Below are positions 10,346-16,759 of a stretch of 64,000 nt of DNA, in pieces. Below the pieces are notes generated by a model that made no database searches, had not been told where the DNA came from, and was given only the letters and a program-made list of their open reading frames with translations. The position numbers were made by a program, and so were the translations under genes. Source of the stretch: an uncultured SAR86 cluster bacterium (GTDB lineage Bacteria > Pseudomonadota > Gammaproteobacteria > Magnimaribacterales > AG-339-G14); the NCBI GenBank assembly GCA_902596665.1, contig CACJUN010000003.1, positions 154,316-218,315 of the forward strand. The letters run 5' to 3'. Each line of letters begins with the position of its first letter. Positions within the stretch are counted from its first letter, which is position 1.

Positions 10346-11834
10346 CTGTATTAGCAGTTATTTGATGTTTCCAATCTTCGTAATTTAGAAAAGGTACAAC
10401 TTTTCCCGAAATTTGGCGGTCAATTATGTCATAGCTTGCCCCTAAACCGCATGCATGATTAGCTTCGATAATATTAGGATATAATTCAAGCGCATATTCA
10501 AAAGCACTTCCGCTCATCCAATAAAAATATTCTTTATCCCTTATTTTTATTTCATCTGCTTTTGGTATCAGTTCGTATGAGATGAATTTTTCCATTGAAC
10601 TTTTTTCTTGGTTTCTATCATGCGTAAAATTCAACCAATCTAAATCATCAAATAAAGTACAAGGCGGTTCATTATTTTTTCCTAAACTGTCTGATGTGCC
10701 ATTTATCCAGTAGCCTTTCGCTGCAAGTTTTTTCCAAGTTTCAACTCCACCTGTCCACAAAATATTTGATGCGTTAATTCTAATTCCATCCAACAAAGCA
10801 TCTTGTCTGGAAATAAAAATTCCTTTGTTCTCCATTGCTTCTATTTTTTTTATTGAGGTTTTAATAAATTTGCGCTTAAAAAAAACACTCTCTGCTTTAT
10901 CTTCAGGAAAAATTGCATTTTTATTTACCTTTTGTTCAATATTTAGCTTTGGTATCCGATTAAATGTGCTTTCTTTTAATTCAACGCCTTCTTCTGTTAG
11001 ACCGATGATGTTGATTATCTCGCCTACATTAATCTTTCTTATTGATACGCCTATTTTTTGATGACATCCTCCTCCATGCTGAGAAAGAACTTTTCTCTCT
11101 CTAGATACTGCTTCAAAAGTACTTTCATCGTTGATAGAAGCTGCAATAGAATTTGCAAAATCATTGTTTTCTGCAACTTCAATAGCAAGAGCACCCTGAC
11201 CTGGAGCACAAGGATTAATTGAATTTGGTAGTATCATCCAAGAAAATGAATCAGAATTCTTTTTATAAAGCTCGACAAAATCCTCATCCCTAGCAAGCCT
11301 GTCAATAGCTGCTTTGGCAATAACTACTCCGTCCAATGAATCGTTCAAAAATTTAGAAAGTCTAGTTTGAATATTTCCTCTGATTGGATGAAATTCAATC
11401 TTAGAGGTTTTCCACGGCAATAAATCAGGCAATGATATTGAAAGGTTTCTCTCTCTTCTTGGAGAGGAAGAATAGATCTTTAAAGATTTTTTTTTAATTG
11501 AGTCCTTTTTAAAAAAAAGAATATCCCTACTGTCAGATCTAGCAAGTGTTGAGACAATATCAGTGCCTTTTGGCATTTCGATTGGCAAGTCTTTCCATGA
11601 GTGAACGACCATGTCGGCCTCATCATTTAAAAGAGCATCTCTTAAATCTGATGTAAAGACTCCTTGTTCAGGCATTTTGCTTAAAGGAGTTGATAAATCT
11701 ATGTCGCCCTTGGTTTCTCTATATGAATGAGTGACATTGATGTTAGGAAATTTTTTTTTGATCTCATCTGCAACCAGATGAGCTTGTATTTTAGCCAGAC
11801 TGCTATTTCTTGAAAGTATTCTAATAGTATTCAA
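10338..11834 (-). CDS. hemC: Hydroxymethylbilane synthase with C-terminal extension (putative HemC-HemD fusion)
   Basis: Polymerises four porphobilinogens into hydroxymethylbilane. All canonical HemC features are present within residues 1-310: HSWKDLP (K81, D82), SSPRR, RGNIQTRL, PGQGALAIE and the dipyrromethane-cofactor Cys257 in GGGCHQKIG. The protein is 498 residues against about 310 for ordinary HemC. Residues from about 335 (GIFISRQDALLDG, LWTGGVETWKKLAAKGYW, YWMSGSAFEYALELYP, HACGLGASYDII) form an added domain that looks like part of uroporphyrinogen-III synthase. No separate hemD is in the block, so a bifunctional enzyme is the simplest reading; that part is inference. The start is a TTG. 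It is first in the minus-strand heme operon. Confidence 0.9.
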   Translation of the reverse strand: MNTIRILSRNSSLAKIQAHLVADEIKKKFPNINVTHSYRETKGDIDLSTPLSKMPEQGVFTSDLRDALLNDEADMVVHSWKDLPIEMPKGTDIVSTLARSDSRDILFFKKDSIKKKSLKIYSSSPRRERNLSISLPDLLPWKTSKIEFHPIRGNIQTRLSKFLNDSLDGVVIAKAAIDRLARDEDFVELYKKNSDSFSWMILPNSINPCAPGQGALAIEVAENNDFANSIAASINDESTFEAVSRERKVLSQHGGGCHQKIGVSIRKINVGEIINIIGLTEEGVELKESTFNRIPKLNIEQKVNKNAIFPEDKAESVFFKRKFIKTSIKKIEAMENKGIFISRQDALLDGIRINASNILWTGGVETWKKLAAKGYWINGTSDSLGKNNEPPCTLFDDLDWLNFTHDRNQEKSSMEKFISYELIPKADEIKIRDKEYFYWMSGSAFEYALELYPNIIEANHACGLGASYDIIDRQISGKVVPFLNYEDWKHQITANTDE

Positions 11835-11954
11835 TATAACTGTTTGTTCTTAACAAAAACACAATGATACCCGAATGTTGGAAGAAGTTCTGATGTGTTA
11901 TAGTTCTCACCAATTCGTCTTATAAAGCAAGCTGAATTAAATGGTAGGTAGTAA
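11835..11954. promoter_or_regulatory. Divergent regulatory region between hemC operon and aminolevulinate synthase
   Basis: This 120-bp gap separates two divergent heme transcripts and must hold start signals for both. I see a plausible rightward extended -10 promoter (listed separately) and a GGTAGG ribosome site just before the synthase ATG. No clear Fur box is present here, unlike the receptor promoter 4.6 kb away. The leftward promoter for hemC could not be placed confidently. Confidence 0.5.
11878..11904 (+). promoter_or_regulatory. Candidate promoter of aminolevulinate synthase gene
   Basis: A TTGGAA box at 11878-11883 is followed after 15 bp by TATAGT at 11899-11904, with an upstream TG at 11896-11897 making an extended -10. 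The -10 lies about 50 bp before the ATG. The short spacer is a weakness that the extended -10 could offset. Confidence 0.4.
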
Positions 11955-13196
11955 ATGAATTATGAAAAATTTTTTAGCGACGAGCTTAAATCTCTCAAGT
12001 CGCAAGGTTTGTATAGAAAATTTCGCGAAATAAATAGAACTCGTTCGACTTTTCCAAAAGCAACTGAACGCGATGGAGATTCTAAGAGACAAGTAGAAGT
12101 TTGGTGCAGCAATGATTATCTAAACTTGAGCCAACATCCTGCTATCGTCAATGAAACCATAAAAGTTACCCAAGAATTAGGAACTGGTTCCGGTGGAACA
12201 AGAAACATTTCTGGCACTTCTTCTTATCATGCGGATCTCGAAAGAACGCTGGCTGAATTGCATAAAAAAGATTCTGCCTTAATCTTTCCATCTGCTTACA
12301 CAGCCAATCAATCTACCCTGTGGACTTTATGTAAAAAATTAGAAGGAATTGAAATATATTCTGATGAACTCAATCATGCATCGATGATCCAAGGCATAAA
12401 AAATGCCAACGTTAAAGTTCATATTTTTAGGCACAACGATACCGAACATCTTGAAGAATTATTAAAAACGTCAAATGCAAATACCCCGAAGATGATAGTT
12501 TTCGAATCCCTTTATTCTATGGAGGGTTTAAGATCTCCAATTGAAAAGATTATTTGGCTAGCCGAAAAATATAACGCCCTTACATACTTAGACGAAGTTC
12601 ATTCTGTTGGTTTATACGGTCCAGAAGGAAGAGGTATTGCTGCCGAAGCTGGAGTCTCAGATAAAATAGATATTATTAACGGAACTCTCTCAAAATCTTT
12701 TGGTCAATTAGGTGGCTATGTAGCTGCTAACGCAGATATCATAGATTTCATTAGAAGTTTTGCGCCTGGCTTTATATTTACCTCTTCAGTCAATCCTTCC
12801 ATTGTAGCTAGCTCCATCAAAGCTATTAAACTTGCAAAAAAAGCAGATCACCTAAGAAGAGAAATAAAATTTAATTCTGATCAAATAAGATCTGGCTTAA
12901 GAAATCTGAATATTCCATTTATCGAAAATGATAGTCATATAATTCCAATACTTATTAAAGATCCTGTCCTGTGTAAAGACGCAGCAAATCTTTTAGTTGA
13001 TAAGCACGGTATCTATATTCAGCCTGTCTTTTTCCCAACGGTTCCAAAAGGTGATGAAAGGTTTAGGGTCACTATCACACCAAAACATAATGCAACAGAT
13101 ATACAAAACTTTTTAAATGCTATTGACGATGTTTGGACTGAAATGTCTCTAGATAGAGTCGAAACAGATAGCAAAATAGTAAGTTTGAATTCGTAA
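11955..13196 (+). CDS. hemA: 5-aminolevulinate synthase (C4/Shemin pathway)
   Basis: PLP enzyme that condenses glycine with succinyl-CoA to 5-aminolevulinate, the first committed heme precursor. It matches alphaproteobacterial ALAS along its whole 413 residues: [59 protein letters not shown], and [10 protein letters not shown] with PLP-lysine K247. The end reads [26 protein letters not shown] and the [10 protein letters not shown] stretch separate it from the related KBL and BioF enzymes. It is divergent from the hemC operon and ends 1 bp before the convergent FTR1 gene. Gammaproteobacteria normally use glutamyl-tRNA reductase, also called HemA, so the symbol is ambiguous. No HemA/HemL of the C5 route is in this window. 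Confidence 0.95.
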   Translation: MNYEKFFSDELKSLKSQGLYRKFREINRTRSTFPKATERDGDSKRQVEVWCSNDYLNLSQHPAIVNETIKVTQELGTGSGGTRNISGTSSYHADLERTLAELHKKDSALIFPSAYTANQSTLWTLCKKLEGIEIYSDELNHASMIQGIKNANVKVHIFRHNDTEHLEELLKTSNANTPKMIVFESLYSMEGLRSPIEKIIWLAEKYNALTYLDEVHSVGLYGPEGRGIAAEAGVSDKIDIINGTLSKSFGQLGGYVAANADIIDFIRSFAPGFIFTSSVNPSIVASSIKAIKLAKKADHLRREIKFNSDQIRSGLRNLNIPFIENDSHIIPILIKDPVLCKDAANLLVDKHGIYIQPVFFPTVPKGDERFRVTITPKHNATDIQNFLNAIDDVWTEMSLDRVETDSKIVSLNS

Positions 13197-13197
13197 C

Positions 13198-14106
13198 TTA
13201 TTTTGTCGGGCGGTAGAAAGATCTCCAAAGAGCTATTCCACCGATCAAGGAGATAATCCAGAAAAATAATTCAATGTAATTTGGATTGCTGTTGTAACCG
13301 AAAAAACCTTTAAGAAATACGCCTACTCTTCCGCTGTCATGCATGATGTGCGTGTACTGTTGTTTGCCCTTTAAGTTGAACGAATAAAAGAAAGAGTTAT
13401 CAGTTTCTTCGAGACTATCCTTAGGTTTTAAGATGTCCCAAGGACGAGAAATATCTGACTTGTTTTCTAAGCCTATGAGTTGTAGGTTATCTGACTTGAC
13501 TAAATAGCTTTCAGCTTCATGCGTGCCGTAAGCTATCATGCCTGATGCTAAGAAAACTAATAATAATGTCGTGGCTTGAAAAAAAGATCTTAAGTTAATC
13601 TTTCTCCCCTGAACAACGACAAGATAGCCAATTAAAATTGCCAATGCTGCACCTACTGTGAACCCTAGGTAGCTGAAAGATCCTGTCATTGAAAAACTTC
13701 CCAAAAGGAAAATGGCTGTCTCAAATCCCTCTCTGAGAATAGAAAAGAAAATTACGAAGAAAATTCCCCAAGTTGATGCTTGAACAGCCGTATTAGTTTC
13801 GGCTTCAATTTGTTTTCTATCACTGACGTGTTTTGATAGCCAAAAAATGACATACCAAATTAATCCAGCCGTGATAAACATGAATACTGATTCAAAAAGA
13901 GCTCTAGCAGATTCGTTGCTGAAGCTTTCTTTGAGAACGTAGACCACATAGCCTACAAGAATACTAAATACAAGTGCGGCAGCTACACCTATCCAAAGTT
14001 TTTTAATCGATTCGTAAAGTTCGTTTTTTATAAGGATCGTATAAATAATCCCAACAATTAAAGAAGCCTCGAGAGTTTCCCTAAAAACAATGATGAATTC
14101 ATTCAT
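13198..14106 (-). CDS. FTR1-family high-affinity iron permease
   Basis: Integral membrane iron transporter of the FTR1/EfeU family. The 302-residue protein has about seven hydrophobic helices. It carries the two REXXE iron-translocation motifs: RETLE at residues 9-13 in the first helix and REGFE at residues 125-129 (FSILREGFETAIFLLGSF). A soluble loop at about residues 205-265 is unusual in having few recognisable features. EfeO and EfeB partners are absent nearby, so it may act alone or with an unknown oxidase. It is convergent with the aminolevulinate synthase gene, with a 1-bp gap, and lies between heme synthesis and the siderophore receptor, which fits iron supply. Confidence 0.88.
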   Translation of the reverse strand: MNEFIIVFRETLEASLIVGIIYTILIKNELYESIKKLWIGVAAALVFSILVGYVVYVLKESFSNESARALFESVFMFITAGLIWYVIFWLSKHVSDRKQIEAETNTAVQASTWGIFFVIFFSILREGFETAIFLLGSFSMTGSFSYLGFTVGAALAILIGYLVVVQGRKINLRSFFQATTLLLVFLASGMIAYGTHEAESYLVKSDNLQLIGLENKSDISRPWDILKPKDSLEETDNSFFYSFNLKGKQQYTHIMHDSGRVGVFLKGFFGYNSNPNYIELFFWIISLIGGIALWRSFYRPTK

Positions 14107-14208
14107 TACAATAATTTATCAAATAAAGAGAGGAAGAGCTTAATTTTTCATCAGGGGTGTTTATAAGGAACGAACAAAAAAACTCTTCCAAAATTTTTTT
14201 AAAGCGTA

Positions 14209-14257
14209 GGGAAAATCAATCTTGATGGTAGGTACAGATGGTAAGATTGATTTTCCC
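14209..14257. repeat. Perfect 15-bp inverted repeat, possible terminator or regulatory hairpin
   Basis: Left arm GGGAAAATCAATCTT (14209-14223) and right arm AAGATTGATTTTCCC (14243-14257) pair without mismatch across a 19-nt loop. The loop contains GATGGT twice. Read leftward, the hairpin is followed after a few bases by an A/T-rich stretch rather than a clean U-run, so it is not a classic intrinsic terminator. It lies between the receptor transcript and the FTR1 gene, where it could end one and set the level of the other. Confidence 0.7.
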
Positions 14258-14258
14258 T

Positions 14259-14286
14259 TCAGTTCTTTCTCCTAATTAAGAACTGA
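14259..14286. repeat. Short hairpin next to the 15-bp inverted repeat
   Basis: TCAGTTCTT (14259-14267) pairs with AAGAACTGA (14278-14286) across a 10-nt loop. It overlaps the end of the 39-codon ORF and lies 1 bp from the larger inverted repeat, giving two stacked hairpins. Confidence 0.55.
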
Positions 14287-14391
14287 GCTTTTGAAAATGA
14301 CCTGCTCCGAAATCATGACCAGGGTATTGATCTTCATCGCCGCTCCGCCAACGGTTTTTGAATTCTTAGATTTGAGAGCAAGAAAGTTCAT
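14272..14391 (-). CDS. Possible small ORF, 39 codons, downstream of siderophore receptor
   Basis: Reads MNFLALKSKNSKTVGGAAMK and continues to a TAG. It begins 18 bp after the receptor stop on the same strand, with GAGGG about 12 nt ahead of the ATG, somewhat far for a ribosome site. A second frame over the same bases (14276-14365) has no ATG, follows an in-frame TAA, yet encodes a more protein-like RWRSGDEDQYPGHDFGAG. A frameshifted small gene is therefore possible. I recognise neither reading. It could equally be untranslated 3' sequence. Confidence 0.3.
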   Translation of the reverse strand: MNFLALKSKNSKTVGGAAMKINTLVMISEQVIFKSSVLN

Positions 14392-14409
14392 AATTTTAAT
14401 ATTCCCTCT

Positions 14410-16518
14410 TTAAAATCTTCTAGAGTATGAAATCCTTGCACTCAGGGACTCACCAACAGAAGCTTGGTGGGTGCTATGTGAATGAGGGAAATATAATTCA
14501 TCCGTCAAATTTTCTATATGCACTCTAATTACATCGTTATCAGATGCATTAACATAAAAAGCAAAATCAACTCTGGTGTAGTCAGGCAGAACAGGTCCTG
14601 TGCTTCCATTTGACGTATCTTTGATGAAAGACTCGGCCTGATGAGTTACTCCTAAACCAAAACCATAAGTTTCGTTAGCTTGATATGAGTACCATAACGA
14701 GAGCATCTGATTTGGCAGTTCTCTTGGTTGTTTAGTTCCTTTGCTTGTTTCACCATCAAGCGAGGTGTATCCAAAAGTTAAATTATTCTGATCATTAATA
14801 TCACCAGATAATTCAAGCTCAACGCCTTCAACTTCAAGACCTCTAACTTCATTCATTTCTCCAGTAGCGTTATCTTTTTCAGCGCGAGTTGATTCGGAAT
14901 CAAAGATTGCTGCTGTAAATGTCAGAGCATCATTAATATCGTATTTGTAACCAAATTCAGTGTTCTTATAGACGTCTGGATCAAGAGCAGCTCCGCTAGC
15001 ATCTAGCTTTTTATATTGCTCTCCCGATCTTGGAAGAAAACTTTCGCTGTAGCTAACATATAAGGACATGTTGTCTACCGGTTTGTAAATAACACCAAAT
15101 CTTGGTGAAAACATATCGTCTTTTCTAGATTGATCCTGAGATTTTTTAACATCAGTAACAGTAATATCAAAGTTGTCTAGACGACCACCAATGATCATTT
15201 TCCAATTATCAGAGAAATCAATATCACCTTGTAAATAGAAAGAGGTAACTGTGACATCAGACTCTGAGCTGCTTTTTAAATCTGTTGTGTAATCTACAGT
15301 AGAGTCTAACCCTGTTGACGTTTTTGCAATATTCAAAGGTCTCGTAATATTAAATATCTGCTGATCTGTAGGCTCACCTGCATCGCTGCCTGCTCTGTTG
15401 TTAAAGAAAGTGTTGTATCGGTAATTTTTATTGTCAGTATCAACAAACTCTAGACCAACCAAGACAGTACCTGAAGTGGAGCCATTATTAAATTCATTTA
15501 CGACATTTGCAGAAACAATAAGATTTTGTCTTTCTGTAGGATCTAAATAACCATCAAGCTTTACGGTATTTGCCGCCGCATCATAACCAGCAGCATAAAG
15601 ATTCTTATACATTTTTTTGAAGTCGCTTGAAGTGATACTCATATTGAATTTACCTGTGTCCGAGTAATCATGAGCAAGACTTCCTCTAAATATACTCGCT
15701 TCTAAAGTTTGTAAATTTAGGCCCTCCACACCGAATACGACATCTTTAAGACTCTCCACTGGCCTGTTGTTTGCAGTAGGAATACCTCTATCGATAAACC
15801 TTTCATGATCTGCGTATTCATAAGATAAATCTATCGTAGTGGCATCATCTGCTTGAATTTTTAGGGTTGGGTTTATTCCGTATCTTTCCCCTTCGTAGAA
15901 ATCTCTATGATTCGCTAAAGAATCTGCATGAAGGTTTAATCTAACAGCCGTTGAATCGGAAGTTGCAAAGTTAGCATCAACTGCTATATCAGAGGCGCCA
16001 AAAAGATCTGCACCAACATCAAATGAGCCAAAAGCTTCGCCGATTTCCGCTTTCTTTGAAACTCTATTGATTAGGCCTCCGGTTCCGCCTCTTCCAAAGA
16101 GTAGAGCATTCGGACCTCTTAAAATTTCTAATTGTTCTACGTTGTATAAGGATCTGTAATATTGAACATCATCTCTCACACCGTCTTGGTAAAAATCAGC
16201 TGTTGATCTAACTCCTCTAAAGACAACTGCGTCTCTGTGTCCTTCCCCTTGTGATGTGTTTACGCCGGGAGTATAGCGAATGATATCTCCTATCTCTCTA
16301 AAGCCCTGATTCTTTATTTCCTCATCGGTAATAACTGAAACAGATTGAGGAACGTCCAGAATTGGCAACGGAGGCTTAAGAGAATTAACTTGATCTACGT
16401 ATAAAACTTTTCCTTTTACCTCAACTTCCTCCACATCATCGCTGTTTTGAGCAAATATGCTTAAAGCTCCCAATAAAAAAAATGCGGTATATATAAATTT
16501 TTTCATAATTTTTTCCAA
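14410..16518 (-). CDS. TonB-dependent ferric-siderophore receptor
   Basis: Outer membrane gated porin that imports a ferric siderophore using TonB energy. The 702-residue protein has a signal peptide ending near SIFAQ, a TonB-box-like start (DDVEEVEVKG), and the siderophore-receptor plug: LDVPQSVSVITDEEIKNQGF, DIIRYTPGV, FRGVRSTADFYQDGVRDD, LEILRGPNALLFGRGGTGG. The barrel ends in aromatic ISYSRRF, the usual C-terminus. The plug wording is that of the Fiu/FhuE/FecA-like catecholate or hydroxamate group; the substrate cannot be fixed. Two Fur boxes lie 23-70 bp upstream of its start, so iron repression is likely. It is divergent from a second receptor. Confidence 0.93.
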   Translation of the reverse strand: MEKIMKKFIYTAFFLLGALSIFAQNSDDVEEVEVKGKVLYVDQVNSLKPPLPILDVPQSVSVITDEEIKNQGFREIGDIIRYTPGVNTSQGEGHRDAVVFRGVRSTADFYQDGVRDDVQYYRSLYNVEQLEILRGPNALLFGRGGTGGLINRVSKKAEIGEAFGSFDVGADLFGASDIAVDANFATSDSTAVRLNLHADSLANHRDFYEGERYGINPTLKIQADDATTIDLSYEYADHERFIDRGIPTANNRPVESLKDVVFGVEGLNLQTLEASIFRGSLAHDYSDTGKFNMSITSSDFKKMYKNLYAAGYDAAANTVKLDGYLDPTERQNLIVSANVVNEFNNGSTSGTVLVGLEFVDTDNKNYRYNTFFNNRAGSDAGEPTDQQIFNITRPLNIAKTSTGLDSTVDYTTDLKSSSESDVTVTSFYLQGDIDFSDNWKMIIGGRLDNFDITVTDVKKSQDQSRKDDMFSPRFGVIYKPVDNMSLYVSYSESFLPRSGEQYKKLDASGAALDPDVYKNTEFGYKYDINDALTFTAAIFDSESTRAEKDNATGEMNEVRGLEVEGVELELSGDINDQNNLTFGYTSLDGETSKGTKQPRELPNQMLSLWYSYQANETYGFGLGVTHQAESFIKDTSNGSTGPVLPDYTRVDFAFYVNASDNDVIRVHIENLTDELYFPHSHSTHQASVGESLSARISYSRRF

Positions 16519-16540
16519 TATTTTTGGTCATATCTCATAA

Positions 16541-16561
16541 TGATAATGAGAATCGTTCTCA
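16541..16561. promoter_or_regulatory. Fur box 1
   Basis: TGATAATGAGAATCGTTCTCA contains a near-palindromic 7-1-7 Fur site, TGAGAAT-C-GTTCTCA at 16547-16561, overlapped on its left by TGATAAT. It lies 23 bp upstream of the siderophore receptor start, within the expected promoter. Confidence 0.85.
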
Positions 16562-16573
16562 ATTATATACAAA

Positions 16574-16588
16574 TGAGAATGATTATCA
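16574..16588. promoter_or_regulatory. Fur box 2
   Basis: TGAGAAT-G-ATTATCA fits the 7-1-7 Fur consensus TGATAAT-N-ATTATCA with one mismatch. Together with box 1 it forms a tandem operator for the leftward receptor gene. It lies about 66 bp upstream of the -35 of the rightward receptor's candidate promoter, so control of that gene is less certain. Confidence 0.85.
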
Positions 16589-16653
16589 ATTGCTTTTAGA
16601 AATATCTTTATAACTTTCATTAAAAAAAATAAGAAAATTAAAGATTAAAAGCC

Positions 16654-16683
16654 TTGACCTTTTTCTTTTTTCTTGTTTATAGC
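16654..16683 (+). promoter_or_regulatory. Candidate promoter of the 912-residue TonB receptor
   Basis: TTGACC at 16654-16659 matches the -35 consensus in five of six positions. After 18 bp comes TATAGC at 16678-16683. The spacer is pyrimidine-rich. The start codon lies about 77 bp downstream, leaving a leader with a small hairpin. Confidence 0.55.
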
Positions 16684-16708
16684 TAAAAAATAAGAGTTTG
16701 ACGCTTTA

Positions 16709-16729
16709 TGCAGAGTTGAATACTCTGCA
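16709..16729 (+). other. Leader hairpin upstream of TonB receptor
   Basis: TGCAGAGT pairs with ACTCTGCA around the loop TGAAT, an 8-bp stem in the mRNA leader, 30 bp before the ATG. The ribosome site AGGGGGA downstream stays outside the stem. It may stabilise the transcript of this gene. Confidence 0.5.
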
Positions 16730-16759
16730 AAATATAGATTATTTTCTAGGGGGAAAATT

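Larger units (their letters stand above)
14107..14409. other. 303-bp interval between FTR1 gene and siderophore receptor
   Basis: This stretch holds no ORF over 40 codons. It contains a 39-codon minus-strand ORF just after the receptor stop, a short 9-bp hairpin overlapping its end, and a perfect 15-bp inverted repeat at 14209-14257. About 100 bp next to the FTR1 start shows no convincing promoter or Fur site. The simplest reading is the 3' end of the receptor transcript plus the leader of the FTR1 gene. Confidence 0.6.
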
